Source: CAXQZM01 sp964228455
GTDB lineage: Bacteria; Pseudomonadota; Alphaproteobacteria; UBA7985
NCBI GenBank assembly: GCA_964228455.1
Contig: CAXQZM010000026.1
Span: 1 to 19,206 of the forward strand
Length of the DNA: 19,206 nucleotides
Direction of reading: 5' to 3'
Below, one piece after another: positions 1-8,004 of the stretch. Both the position numbers and the translations under genes were made by a program. Below the pieces are notes generated by a model. The model was not told the origin of the DNA and did no database searches. It saw only the letters and a list, made by a program, of their open reading frames with translations. Each line of letters begins with the position of its first letter. Position 1 is the first letter of the stretch.

Positions 1-168
1 CATTTGTTTAGGAGCGCTGGTGACAAAGCAGACTAACCCACCGCCAGAAGGATCATTATAGCTGTATGCTTTCCAGTCTCCGTTTTCTCCTAACTCTTGA
101 GCTGTTTGAGCTATTGCAGCGCTACAACACAAAATTAGAGAACTGAACAAAGTGACTAAGCGGGACAT
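1..168 (-). CDS. IalB-like secreted protein, N-terminal part (cut by window edge)
   Basis: Only the first 56 codons are in the window. The protein begins with a Sec signal peptide (positive MSRL, hydrophobic LFSSLILCCSAAIA, likely cleavage after AIA at about residue 20). The mature part reads GDWKAYSYNDPSGG then LVCFVTSAPKQ, which matches the start of the invasion-associated locus B (IalB) family: a GDW motif followed by a short loop and a cysteine before a small-residue/Pro/Lys stretch. IalB-like proteins are periplasmic or surface proteins of alphaproteobacteria and are common in free-living species, so the name says nothing about virulence here. The ATG is preceded by AGAGG about 8 nt upstream, which supports this start. 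No lipobox is convincing. Family assignment rests on about 36 mature residues. Confidence 0.65.
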   Translation of the reverse strand, partial: MSRLVTLFSSLILCCSAAIAQTAQELGENGDWKAYSYNDPSGGGLVCFVTSAPKQM

Positions 169-546
169 AGAAAAAGCCTCTGAAGTACGATTGATGATAA
201 TCGCGCGGTTACAAGAATGGATTTTGCCTCTAACACCATGAATTAATCTCGCAAAAAATGAAAGCTTTTGCAAGGACCGACATAGTGCTCCTTTAACAAG
301 TGAATTTTTTTTCTAAGCTTCTAGCTATTGAGCAAACCTGAACTTATTTCCACCGGCTAAAACATTACCACTCTTTGACTGTTTCGCGAAGAATAGCGGC
401 AGTAAAAACCGATGCATATGATTATTTGTTCCGTTAACTTCACGAAGAGTTACATTTATTATTAACCACAGTGATTTAATTTTGAGATACACTCTCTCCT
501 GGGACACTCTTGAACAGCACGATAAAATATTGAACCAAAGCATTAG
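169..546. other. Long AT-rich intergenic gap with no gene seen
   Basis: Together with the stretch up to 731 this leaves about 560 nt without a supported gene, between the divergently arranged IalB-like gene and the ATP synthase operon. It should hold the promoter of the IalB-like gene near its right-facing border. GCAAAA and TTTTGC around 250-271 form a short inverted repeat of unknown meaning. The reading frames here have no ribosome site, no recognisable family and AT-rich composition. I saw no tRNA or terminator. Confidence 0.5.
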
Positions 547-574
547 TTGACGCTGAAAACATCATTTGTAGATG
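547..574 (+). promoter_or_regulatory. Candidate sigma-70 promoter for the ATP synthase operon
   Basis: TTGACG (547-552) is followed after 16 nt by TAGATG (569-574), a good -35 and a weak -10. Transcription would begin near 581 and give a leader of about 150 nt before atpH. The leader holds GCGCC-AA-GGCGC near 671-682, which could fold. This is pattern matching only; no other candidate in the gap looked better. Confidence 0.3.
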
Positions 575-731
575 CGGCTTTTTGCCTTGGATGCTTATAC
601 GCCAGGGCAGCTTTGCGCAAAATGGGCAGTATGCTTGCCTTGTCAGTCTAAAAAGTGGGTGTTAAGGGCCGCGCCAAGGCGCCGAGGGTTTATTGCTTTA
701 GGCGCTGCCAAGTACGGCAAAGGAAGCAAAG

Positions 732-1310
732 TTGTCAAAACAAGCACAGGCATTTTCAAAAGCGACGAAGCGTTACGCAGGCGCTCTGTTAGCTTTGGCT
801 GATGATAAAGGCCAAGTTGATAAGGTCGCAAAAGACATTGCGGCTCTTGCTTCAACTATAGAGGGTTCCGAGGAACTTTCCTTGGCTTTGTCGAACCCGC
901 TCCTACCTCGCAATCAAGTTGCATCGGCATTGGACTTGATAGTTACTAAAACTGGTGCGGGCAATCTTGTTAAGAATTTTGTTGGCCTGGTAGCGAAAAA
1001 CGGCCGTGCCAAGGAGCTATCTTCAATGGCTCTCGCGTTTTCGGAAGAGCTAGCAGCACGGAGGGGAGAGGTGCTTGCAGAGGTTATCAGCGCGCGCGAA
1101 CTGTCAATTAGTCAGATTAATGCTTTGACTGACGCTTTATCGAAAGAAATGGGTTCCAAGGTGCAGATAGAGCCTAAAATAGATGCCTCAATACTAGGTG
1201 GCTTAATTGTTCGAGTCGGATCAAAAATGATCGACTCGAGCTTAAAATCGAAACTTCAAAAACTTAAATTGTCCTTATCAAAGGGCTTAACCACGAAAGG
1301 GATGGCGTGA
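732..1310 (+). CDS. atpH: F1 ATP synthase subunit delta (OSCP)
   Basis: 192 residues, close to the usual 180-190. The N-terminal helical domain begins with ATKRYAGALLALADD, the standard OSCP opening, and the C-terminal part ends in the conserved segment LGGLIVRVGSKMIDSSLKSK. Delta joins the top of the F1 head to the peripheral stalk b subunits at the inner membrane. The start is a TTG: an in-frame stop lies at 699-701, no ATG or GTG lies between it and 732, and AGGAAG (721-726) is well spaced. It is the first gene of the F1 operon; its TGA overlaps the atpA ATG by one base, suggesting translational coupling. Confidence 0.95.
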   Translation: MSKQAQAFSKATKRYAGALLALADDKGQVDKVAKDIAALASTIEGSEELSLALSNPLLPRNQVASALDLIVTKTGAGNLVKNFVGLVAKNGRAKELSSMALAFSEELAARRGEVLAEVISARELSISQINALTDALSKEMGSKVQIEPKIDASILGGLIVRVGSKMIDSSLKSKLQKLKLSLSKGLTTKGMA

Positions 1311-2839
1311 TGGAAATCCGCGCTGCTGAAATCTCCAAGATTTTAAAAGACCAAATTGATAACTTCGGAGCTGAAGCCGATGTTGCCGAAGTTGGATCTG
1401 TGCTGTCTGTAGGCGACGGGGTTGCCCGTGTATTTGGTCTGGACAATGTCCAAGCAGGTGAGATGGTTGAATTCCCTGGTGGAATTAAGGGAATGGCACT
1501 TAACCTCGAGTCAGATAACGTCGGTGTGGTAATCTTCGGTTCTGACCGCGATATCAAAGAGGGCGACGTTGTAAAGCGAACCGGTGCGATTGTTGAAACC
1601 CCCGTTGGTAAAGGCCTCTTGGGGCGGGTTGTTGATGCGTTGGGGAATCCAATCGACGGGAAAGGTCCAATCCAAGATGCAACAGTTAGTCGAGTAGAGC
1701 TAAAGGCTCCTGGGATTATCCCGCGGCAATCTGTGTCAGAGCCTGTGCAAACTGGCTTAAAGTCAATTGACTCGCTAATTCCGATTGGTCGTGGTCAACG
1801 TGAGTTAATCATTGGTGACCGTCAGACCGGCAAAACAGCCGTGGCAGTTGATACAATTCTTAACCAAAAGGCCTTGTTCGATAGCGGAGACAAGTCGAAG
1901 AAGCTCCATTGTATCTACGTTGCCGTTGGCCAGAAGCGCTCCACCGTTGCTCAGATTGTGAAAACTCTTGAAGAGCACGGAGCAATGGCATACACTACAG
2001 TCGTTGCTGCAACCGCGTCTGATCCCGCACCGACTCAGTTTTTGGCGCCCTATACCGGAGCGGCCATGGGCGAATACTTCAGAGACAACGGTGAGCACGC
2101 GCTCATTATTTATGATGATCTGACTAAGCAGGCAGTCGCCTATCGGCAGATGTCCTTATTGCTGCGCCGTCCTCCTGGACGTGAAGCATATCCGGGTGAC
2201 GTTTTCTATTTACACAGCCGTTTGTTGGAGCGCGCAGCGAAGATGTCTGATGCTCAAGGTGGTGGATCATTGACCGCATTGCCAGTTGTTGAGACACAAG
2301 CAAACGACGTCTCTGCTTTCATTCCGACAAATGTGATTTCTATCACTGACGGGCAGATTTTCTTAGAAACAAACCTGTTTTTCAAAGGAATTCGACCTGC
2401 AGTTAACGTAGGCCTGTCGGTCTCGCGTGTCGGCTCTGCTGCTCAGACAAAGGCTATGAAGAAGGTTTCGGGCGGTATCAAGCTGGAGCTGGCTCAGTAC
2501 CGTGAAATGGAGGCATTTGCTCAGTTTGCGTCTGATCTTGATGCATCCACTCGTCAAGTTCTTGAGCGAGGAGCCCGCTTGACTGAGCTATTGAAACAGG
2601 ATCAGTATAGCCCCCTTGCTATGGAGCAGCAGGTTTGTGTCATCTACGCCGGCACAAAAGGATATGTAGATGGCATCGAGGTAAAGGATGTCCGTCGTTA
2701 TGAGGCGCAATTGTTGAATGTATTAGAGTCGAAAGGCTCTGATATACTGAGCGCAATCCGTGACACGGGTACGCTCGATGAAGGTGTTGAAGATAAGCTT
2801 AAGGCTCTTCTCGACGACTTCACAGGAACCTTTGCATAG
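1310..2839 (+). CDS. atpA: F1 ATP synthase subunit alpha
   Basis: 509 residues, full length. Alpha is the non-catalytic nucleotide-binding subunit of the F1 hexamer. The beta-barrel N-terminal domain (about 25-95) is followed by the Walker A loop GDRQTGKT at 169-176, the Walker B region ALIIYDDLTKQ, and the ATPase alpha/beta signature PAVNVGLSVSR. The ATG at 1310 is preferred over a GTG at 1307, because MEIRAAEI is the usual alphaproteobacterial start and the ATG shares its A with the atpH stop codon. GAAAGGG about 8 nt upstream serves as the ribosome site. Second gene of atpHAGDC. Confidence 0.98.
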   Translation: MEIRAAEISKILKDQIDNFGAEADVAEVGSVLSVGDGVARVFGLDNVQAGEMVEFPGGIKGMALNLESDNVGVVIFGSDRDIKEGDVVKRTGAIVETPVGKGLLGRVVDALGNPIDGKGPIQDATVSRVELKAPGIIPRQSVSEPVQTGLKSIDSLIPIGRGQRELIIGDRQTGKTAVAVDTILNQKALFDSGDKSKKLHCIYVAVGQKRSTVAQIVKTLEEHGAMAYTTVVAATASDPAPTQFLAPYTGAAMGEYFRDNGEHALIIYDDLTKQAVAYRQMSLLLRRPPGREAYPGDVFYLHSRLLERAAKMSDAQGGGSLTALPVVETQANDVSAFIPTNVISITDGQIFLETNLFFKGIRPAVNVGLSVSRVGSAAQTKAMKKVSGGIKLELAQYREMEAFAQFASDLDASTRQVLERGARLTELLKQDQYSPLAMEQQVCVIYAGTKGYVDGIEVKDVRRYEAQLLNVLESKGSDILSAIRDTGTLDEGVEDKLKALLDDFTGTFA

Positions 2840-2852
2840 GGATTATCTTTAA

Positions 2853-3743
2853 GTGGCAAGCTTAAAAGACCTTCGCGACCGGATAAAGTCAGTCCAGAAT
2901 ACTCGCAAGATTACGTCGGCTATGAAGATGGTAGCAGCGGCAAAACTTCGCCGTGCTCAGGATCAAGCTGAAGCAGGGCGGCCATATGCAGAGAGAATGA
3001 GCACGATGCTCAGTTCGTTGGCGGCTGGTGGGAACACTAATCTCCAACTTCTTGCTGGAACCGGCAAGCATGAGACCCATATGATTGTTCTGGGTACCGC
3101 AGATCGAGGCTTGTGCGGTGGATTTAATTCCAATTTGATTAGGCAAGCAATACAGCTGGTAACTGATCATCAGTCCAAAGGCAGGAGCGTAAAAATTTAC
3201 TGCCTTGGCCGAAAAGGTGCTGTAGCGATGCGTCGTCAGTTTGGTGACTTGGTTGTTAAGGTCATGGAAGATTTAGACAAACCTCGACTCTCGTTTGATA
3301 AAGCCGCGGCTGTGTCTAGAGACCTTCTTACGATGTTTGAAGATGGGGAGTTTGATGCTGCAACCCTTATCTACGCAGAATTCCAATCTGCAATTTCACA
3401 AATTGTAACACCGCAGCAAATCATTCCCTTTGCAACCTTGGAAGAGTCTGATCCTTTGGATGAAGCTCAAGCGCACGGAAGTTTAGACTCCTCAGTGGAG
3501 TATGAACCTGGTGAGGAAGAGGTCCTGTCAGATCTCTTACCCCGGAATGTAGCTGTGCAAATTTATCGTGGGTTATTAGAGAATGCCGCGTCTGAGCAGG
3601 GTGCCCGTATGACTGCCATGGATAATGCCACTCGTAATGCCGGGGATATGATCAAGTCATTGTCGTTGGTTTATAACCGGACTCGTCAAGCTCAGATCAC
3701 AAAAGAACTTATTGAAATCGTATCGGGCGCGGAAGCGCTCTAA
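2853..3743 (+). CDS. atpG: F1 ATP synthase subunit gamma
   Basis: 296 residues, normal for the family. Gamma is the central rotor shaft that couples proton flow through F0 to conformational change in the alpha/beta hexamer. The N-terminal coiled helix starts SLKDLRDRIKSVQNTRKIT and includes SAMKMVAAAKLRRAQ; the C-terminal helix contains the conserved ARMTAMDNATRNAGDMI and ends YNRTRQAQITKELIEIVSGA. The start is GTG with TAGGGA about 10 nt upstream. It lies 13 nt behind atpA and 24 nt ahead of atpD. A mid-protein acidic stretch (EYEPGEEEVLSDLL) is typical of alphaproteobacterial gamma subunits. Confidence 0.97.
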   Translation: MASLKDLRDRIKSVQNTRKITSAMKMVAAAKLRRAQDQAEAGRPYAERMSTMLSSLAAGGNTNLQLLAGTGKHETHMIVLGTADRGLCGGFNSNLIRQAIQLVTDHQSKGRSVKIYCLGRKGAVAMRRQFGDLVVKVMEDLDKPRLSFDKAAAVSRDLLTMFEDGEFDAATLIYAEFQSAISQIVTPQQIIPFATLEESDPLDEAQAHGSLDSSVEYEPGEEEVLSDLLPRNVAVQIYRGLLENAASEQGARMTAMDNATRNAGDMIKSLSLVYNRTRQAQITKELIEIVSGAEAL

Positions 3744-3767
3744 CCATAGCCTAGAGGAAAGAACATC

Positions 3768-5189
3768 ATGGCTGCAAACAACATTGGACGCATATCTCAA
3801 GTATTAGGAGCGGTTGTCGACGTAGAGTTTGACGGAGACTTACCAGCAATCCTTAACGCGATCACTACGAGAATTGGTGATCATGAAACCACACTCGAGG
3901 TTGCTCAGCATCTTGGCGAAAATACCGTCCGTTGTATCGCAATGGAAACGACAGATGGTATGATTCGTGGTCAAGAGGTCGTAGATACTGGTGACTCAAT
4001 AAAGGTTCCGGTTGGAGAAGAAACTCTAGGACGAATTATGGATGTTACTGGAGCGCCAATTGATGAGCGCGGCGATATTAATCCGACAGCATATTGGCCT
4101 ATCCATCGAGATGCTCCAGATTTCGTCGATCAGTCAACAGAAGCTGAGGTGCTTGTTACAGGCATTAAAGTTATCGATCTTTTGGAACCTTATGCAAAGG
4201 GTGGTAAAATTGGTTTGTTTGGTGGCGCAGGCGTCGGCAAAACTGTTCTTATCCAGGAGTTAATTAACAATGTCGCAAAGGGTCATGGAGGATACTCCGT
4301 CTTTGCCGGTGTTGGTGAGCGGACTCGAGAAGGTAACGACCTTTATTTCGAGATGCAGGACGCGGGTGTAATCGACTTTGACAAAGGGTCTAAAGTTGCG
4401 TTGGTGTTCGGGCAGATGAATGAGCCCCCTGGTGCGCGAGCTCGTGTTGCGTTAACAGGTTTAACTCAGGCAGAGTATTTTCGTGATGAACAGGGCCAGG
4501 ACGTCTTATTCTTCGTAGATAATATTTTCCGATTTACTCAAGCTGGCGCTGAAGTATCGGCGCTTTTGGGTCGTATTCCCTCTGCAGTTGGTTACCAGCC
4601 AACGCTGTCGACGGATATGGGTGCAATGCAGGAGCGAATCACCTCCACTAACAAGGGTTCGATCACCTCTGTTCAAGCCGTTTACGTTCCAGCTGATGAT
4701 TTGACGGACCCCGCGCCGGCAACAACGTTTGCTCACTTGGACGCAACAACAGTCTTGAACCGAGCTATCGCTGAGAAAGGTATTTACCCAGCCGTGGATC
4801 CTCTGGATTCCACTTCTCGTATTCTAGATCCGCAAGTCGTTGGCCAAGAGCACTATGATACGGCTCGCGCGGTCCAATCTCTTTTGCAACAGTACAAATC
4901 TCTCCAGGATATCATCGCGATCTTGGGCATGGATGAACTATCGGCTGAAGACAAACTGGTAGTTGATCGAGCCCGTAAGCTGGAGCGCTTTCTGTCCCAA
5001 CCCTTCCATGTCGCCGAAGTTTTCACTGGGTTTCCCGGAGTATTTGTGGCCCTGGAGGACACAATAAAAGCTTTTAAAGGTATTGTTGCTGGTGAATACG
5101 ACCACTTGCCGGAGCAGGCATTTTACATGGTGGGTACCATTGAAGAAGCTATCGCCAAAGCTGATAAAATGGCAGCGGATGCAGCTTAG
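3768..5189 (+). CDS. atpD: F1 ATP synthase subunit beta (catalytic)
   Basis: 473 residues. Beta carries the catalytic sites of F1. Visible motifs in order: Walker A GGAGVGKT (152-159), GVGERTREGNDLYFEM (181-196, containing the catalytic Glu), Walker B region DVLFFVDNIFRF, the ATPase alpha/beta signature PAVDPLDSTSR, and a DELSAEDK loop that corresponds to the DELSEED segment pushing on gamma (one residue changed, Glu to Ala). The ribosome site AGAGGAAAG is strong and well spaced, fitting the need for three copies per complex. Fourth gene of the operon, 25 nt ahead of atpC. Confidence 0.98.
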   Translation: MAANNIGRISQVLGAVVDVEFDGDLPAILNAITTRIGDHETTLEVAQHLGENTVRCIAMETTDGMIRGQEVVDTGDSIKVPVGEETLGRIMDVTGAPIDERGDINPTAYWPIHRDAPDFVDQSTEAEVLVTGIKVIDLLEPYAKGGKIGLFGGAGVGKTVLIQELINNVAKGHGGYSVFAGVGERTREGNDLYFEMQDAGVIDFDKGSKVALVFGQMNEPPGARARVALTGLTQAEYFRDEQGQDVLFFVDNIFRFTQAGAEVSALLGRIPSAVGYQPTLSTDMGAMQERITSTNKGSITSVQAVYVPADDLTDPAPATTFAHLDATTVLNRAIAEKGIYPAVDPLDSTSRILDPQVVGQEHYDTARAVQSLLQQYKSLQDIIAILGMDELSAEDKLVVDRARKLERFLSQPFHVAEVFTGFPGVFVALEDTIKAFKGIVAGEYDHLPEQAFYMVGTIEEAIAKADKMAADAA

Positions 5190-5214
5190 ACTTATCAATT
5201 GCAGGTATTTTTAA

Positions 5215-5619
5215 ATGAGAACTACTCAGCTGGAACTTGTGACGCCTGAGGCTCTGCTAATGTCCGAGCCCGTTGAGATGGTCGTCGTGCCGGGAGTTGA
5301 CGGCGATATGGGTGTTATGGCCGATCATGCGCCTACGGTGTCAACTTTAAGACCAGGACTAGTGAACATCTATGATGACATGTCTGGGCCTGTAAGTCGT
5401 CAGGTGTTTGTTGCTGGAGGTGTTGCTGAGATCTCTGGTGAAAGCTGTATTATTCTTGCAGAGGAAGCGGTTAATTTGGATGATCTCTCCATGGAAGTTG
5501 CCAAGTCACGGTTAAGCGAAGCTGAAGCAGCTTTCGCTAGTTCTAATTCTGATGGTGAGAAGGCGCAAGCTGAGTCCGCACTTCAAATTGCTCAAGCTCA
5601 AGTTGCAGCTCTCGGCTAG
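5215..5619 (+). CDS. atpC: F1 ATP synthase subunit epsilon
   Basis: 134 residues, in the normal range. Epsilon binds gamma at the foot of F1 and can inhibit ATP hydrolysis through its C-terminal helices. The N-terminal beta-sandwich shows LVTPEALLMSEPVEMVVVPG and GDMGVMADHAPTVSTLRPG, the family core; the C-terminal part is an Ala/Glu/Gln-rich helical hairpin (SRLSEAEAAFASS, then ESALQIAQAQVAAL). GCAGG lies about 10 nt before the ATG. Last gene of the F1 operon; an intrinsic terminator follows 25 nt after the stop. Confidence 0.95.
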   Translation: MRTTQLELVTPEALLMSEPVEMVVVPGVDGDMGVMADHAPTVSTLRPGLVNIYDDMSGPVSRQVFVAGGVAEISGESCIILAEEAVNLDDLSMEVAKSRLSEAEAAFASSNSDGEKAQAESALQIAQAQVAALG

Positions 5620-5623
5620 CCTT

Positions 5624-6556
5624 TTATTTTTCTGATTTGTTATTAGGCCGCCGACTGCGGCCTTTTTTTGTTTCTATTAGCGTTCGCAACTGCACAATTT
5701 GATCATGAAGGTCATTCATTGTGGGTTCTTTTTCTTCGCTTTTTGAGTCGTTACTATCATTAGCAGCATCCATTGCATTAACAACTACACCAATAAAAAG
5801 GTTAAGCGCGGCAAAGGCAGTTATCACCACATAAAGTACAAAGAATCCAACTGACCACGGATAGACATCAGCGATGGGACGAACTATTCCATGGGACCAG
5901 GACTCCAGAGTCATGATTTGGAACAATGTGAACAATGATTCACCAAGCGATCCAAAAAAATAAGTGCAATCGGTATCTAAGTACCCAGGATAGCAAGTAT
6001 CTCCAAACAGCTGCGTGCCCAGCACGGCAAAAACGTATATAACTATAAGTAGCAGGCCAATAGCGGACAACATTCCTGGTATCGCACGCAGCAAGCCGTT
6101 TATGACTAATCGCATTGAGGGAATGGCAGAGAGTAATCTTAGGACCCTTAATATTCTCAAGGTTCGAACGACTTTAAGCCCCTGAGTGGCAGGTAGCAGA
6201 GAGATAAGCACAATTATAAGGTCAAATATATTCCAACCGTCTTCGAAAAACTTGCCCCTAAACACAATTAGTTTGCAAACTAGTTCCACCACGAAAATCC
6301 CTGTAATTAGCCAGTCTAGCCAAAAAACTACCGGTGCAACGCTGGGTCGCTGTGCAACATCTGTTGTCTGGAAACCCATCAGCGCAGCTGATAGTATTAT
6401 TACAACAATAATAAAGTTTCTGAAAAATACGCCTGCAACGAATTCTGCGAAGGCCCCGGTGATTGCGGGCTTAGTTTGCGTAGCTCGTTTGTAGGGGCTA
6501 CCCTTTGATTCGTGACTGTGAGCGGAGAAAGCTGCAGCTGCTGCTGTTGGTTTCAT
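5624..6556 (-). CDS. Bacterial voltage-gated sodium channel (NaChBac/BacNav type)
   Basis: 310 residues with the six-helix layout of a homotetrameric voltage-gated channel. S1 about 47-63, S2 76-97 with acidic E91, S3 108-121 with N109 and D112, S4 128-142 (VVRTLRILRVLRLL) with gating arginines 131, 134, 137 and 140, S5 163-184, pore helix 209-216, S6 237-262. The selectivity filter is TLESWS (216-221), the hallmark of sodium-selective bacterial channels. A C-terminal helix (about 279-297, NDLHDQIVQLRTLIE) fits the tetramerising coiled coil after an acidic linker. Unlike NaChBac as I recall it, the S5-pore turret is longer and holds C188 and C197. An Ala-rich N-terminal tail of about 40 residues precedes S1. 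The ATG lies 6 nt after the upp stop, so it is probably the last gene of yggS-upp-channel. Confidence 0.93.
   Translation of the reverse strand: MKPTAAAAAFSAHSHESKGSPYKRATQTKPAITGAFAEFVAGVFFRNFIIVVIILSAALMGFQTTDVAQRPSVAPVVFWLDWLITGIFVVELVCKLIVFRGKFFEDGWNIFDLIIVLISLLPATQGLKVVRTLRILRVLRLLSAIPSMRLVINGLLRAIPGMLSAIGLLLIVIYVFAVLGTQLFGDTCYPGYLDTDCTYFFGSLGESLFTLFQIMTLESWSHGIVRPIADVYPWSVGFFVLYVVITAFAALNLFIGVVVNAMDAANDSNDSKSEEKEPTMNDLHDQIVQLRTLIETKKGRSRRPNNKSEK
5645..5669 (+). terminator. Intrinsic terminator of the atpHAGDC operon
   Basis: AGGCCGC, a five-base loop CGACT, GCGGCCT, then a run of seven T. The seven-base-pair GC-rich stem followed directly by T residues is a textbook rho-independent terminator on the plus strand. 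It lies inside the coding sequence of the convergent channel gene (codons near its C-terminal GRSRRPNN), so these bases both encode protein on one strand and terminate transcription on the other. There is no matching T run for the minus strand. Confidence 0.92.
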
Positions 6557-6562
6557 TGTTTT

Positions 6563-7207
6563 CTACGTCCCATAGATCCGATCGCCAGCATCTCCTAATC
6601 CCGGCACAATGTAACCTTTGTCATCTAAGTGGTCGTCTAGGGCCGCAGTCCAGATGTGTATATCTTGATGCACGGATAGAACTTTTTTCACACCTTCTGG
6701 AGCGGCCAGCAGGCATACGACTCGGATTTGAGTTGCATTTGCCTGTTTTAAAATATCAATTGCTCTAATTAGAGACCCGCCTGTGGCCAGCATTGGATCG
6801 CAAACAAGGGTCATCCGAGAATTCAACTGATCTGGCAGGCGCAAGAAATAATCTTCTGGCTCTAATGTCTCTTCATTTCGCTTTAAACCAATCATTCCGA
6901 CGGGAGAATTTCGAGACAGCGCTAGTGCTCCATCCACCATGGCGTTTCCAGCTCGTAAAATAGACACTAAAGCAGGCGCTAAATTTGGAAGGCATGGCTG
7001 CTTGCTTAGTTGCATTGGCGTTTCGACCACACGCGCCTCTAAAGGAATATCTGCGAGGGCTTCATAAGTGAGGAAGGTAGCAATTTCTTGAAGGTTTTTC
7101 CGGAATATAGCGCTTGGTGTTTTAACATCCCGCATTTGGGTTAGGCGGTCACTTATGAACGGGTGGCTCACTTTGTGAAGGTGGCCGTTAAACTCTAGAT
7201 TTGTCAT
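6563..7207 (-). CDS. upp: Uracil phosphoribosyltransferase
   Basis: 214 residues, slightly above the common 208-212. It makes UMP from uracil and PRPP in pyrimidine salvage in the cytoplasm. The PRPP-binding loop CDPMLATGGS is at 136-145, SILRAGNAMVDG at about 82-93, and the family-specific C-terminus PGLGDAGDRIYGT (uracil-binding region) is complete. N-terminal HPFISDRLTQMRD is also standard. The ribosome site is weak (AGAG about 7 nt upstream). It lies 31 nt behind yggS and 6 nt ahead of the sodium channel, with no terminator between. Confidence 0.97.
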   Translation of the reverse strand: MTNLEFNGHLHKVSHPFISDRLTQMRDVKTPSAIFRKNLQEIATFLTYEALADIPLEARVVETPMQLSKQPCLPNLAPALVSILRAGNAMVDGALALSRNSPVGMIGLKRNEETLEPEDYFLRLPDQLNSRMTLVCDPMLATGGSLIRAIDILKQANATQIRVVCLLAAPEGVKKVLSVHQDIHIWTAALDDHLDDKGYIVPGLGDAGDRIYGT

Positions 7208-7238
7208 ATATGCTCTATACCTGGGGCGTTAATTGCTC

Positions 7239-7892
7239 TCAAGCGCGTTGGCCGAATAGTGCGGATCCTACTCGCACGTAGGTCGCACCAAGCTCTGCTG
7301 CGGCTTCGTAGTCGCTGGACATGCCCATCGAAAGCTCCCGCAAGTCAAGAGACTTTGCGCGTTGAGAAAGCCAGGCAAAGTGAGGAGCAGGCGCTTGGTT
7401 GGCTGGTGGGATGCACATTAGGCCTGCCACAGGAAGACTCAGCGACCTGGCTTGATCTACAAGTTGATTTAAGTCCGCTGGCATAACACCGGCTTTTTGA
7501 GCCTCTTCGCCAGTATTTACCTGAATAAATAATTTCGGACACCGGCCTTCTTCATCGCGTATTCGGGCTAAAGCGGTTACCAGTTTTGGGCGGTCAACCG
7601 AATGTATGAAATCGAAGTGCTGGAGCGCTTGTCTAGCTTTGTTCGACTGGAGCGGTCCAATTAGATGCAACTTTTCATTGCTAGGGCGGTTTTCAGCGTC
7701 TGCAAATTTGCCCATGGCTTCTTGTACTTTGTTCTCACCAAAATGCGCCATGCCATGATTCCGGGCCTCATCCACAATAAGAGAATCGTAAGTCTTTGTT
7801 ACGGCAATAATTTGGCAAGAATCTTTTGGTCGGCTTGCTCTTTCTAGAGCACGATGTAGGCGCTTTCGTATTGCTTCAATATTGTCTAGCAT
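7239..7892 (-). CDS. yggS: PLP homeostasis protein (YggS/PROSC family)
   Basis: 217 residues from the ATG at 7892; a TTG at 7928 would add 12 residues (KIKQKLAWCLV) unlike the family and has no ribosome site. The protein is an alanine-racemase-like TIM barrel that binds pyridoxal 5'-phosphate and buffers its supply; no racemase activity is expected because the second domain is absent. The PLP lysine is K33 in IIAVTKTY; other family blocks are HFGENKVQEA, HLIGPLQSNKAR, IQVNTGEE, and the phosphate-binding end LSMGMSSDYEAA with YVRVGSALFG. It heads the minus-strand group yggS-upp-channel. In many bacteria yggS sits near cell-division or proC genes, which is not the case here. Confidence 0.94.
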   Translation of the reverse strand: MLDNIEAIRKRLHRALERASRPKDSCQIIAVTKTYDSLIVDEARNHGMAHFGENKVQEAMGKFADAENRPSNEKLHLIGPLQSNKARQALQHFDFIHSVDRPKLVTALARIRDEEGRCPKLFIQVNTGEEAQKAGVMPADLNQLVDQARSLSLPVAGLMCIPPANQAPAPHFAWLSQRAKSLDLRELSMGMSSDYEAAAELGATYVRVGSALFGQRA

Positions 7893-7976
7893 AACCAAAC
7901 ACCAAGCCAGCTTTTGTTTTATTTTCAAGAGGTTAGCTGAAAGTTCCCTAGAAAATGACTGTTACAAAGATCTCAC

Positions 7977-7998
7977 ACTGTGGCAATAAAGCCACAGT
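7977..7998. repeat. Perfect inverted repeat between yggS and the porin (possible operator)
   Basis: ACTGTGGC, six-base spacer AATAAA, GCCACAGT: eight perfect base pairs. No T run follows on either strand, so it is not a plain terminator. It ends 6 nt before a TTGGCA -35 candidate at 8005-8010, so it would sit at about -43 to -64 relative to the inferred porin start, a place where activators bind. TGTGGC occurs again at 8015-8020. It might instead act as an RNA hairpin near the yggS 5' end. The binding factor is unknown. Confidence 0.45.
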
Positions 7999-8004
7999 AA
8001 GAAT

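Noticed and set aside
325..543. 72-residue frame on the minus strand in the gap before atpH
   Set aside because: No ribosome site, no recognisable domain, composition of random AT-rich sequence.
572..802. 76-residue frame overlapping the start of atpH
   Set aside because: It overlaps a certain gene in another frame and has no ribosome site or family.
1307..1312. GTG at 1307 as the atpA start
   Set aside because: The ATG at 1310 gives the family-typical N-terminus and overlaps the atpH stop in the usual coupled manner.
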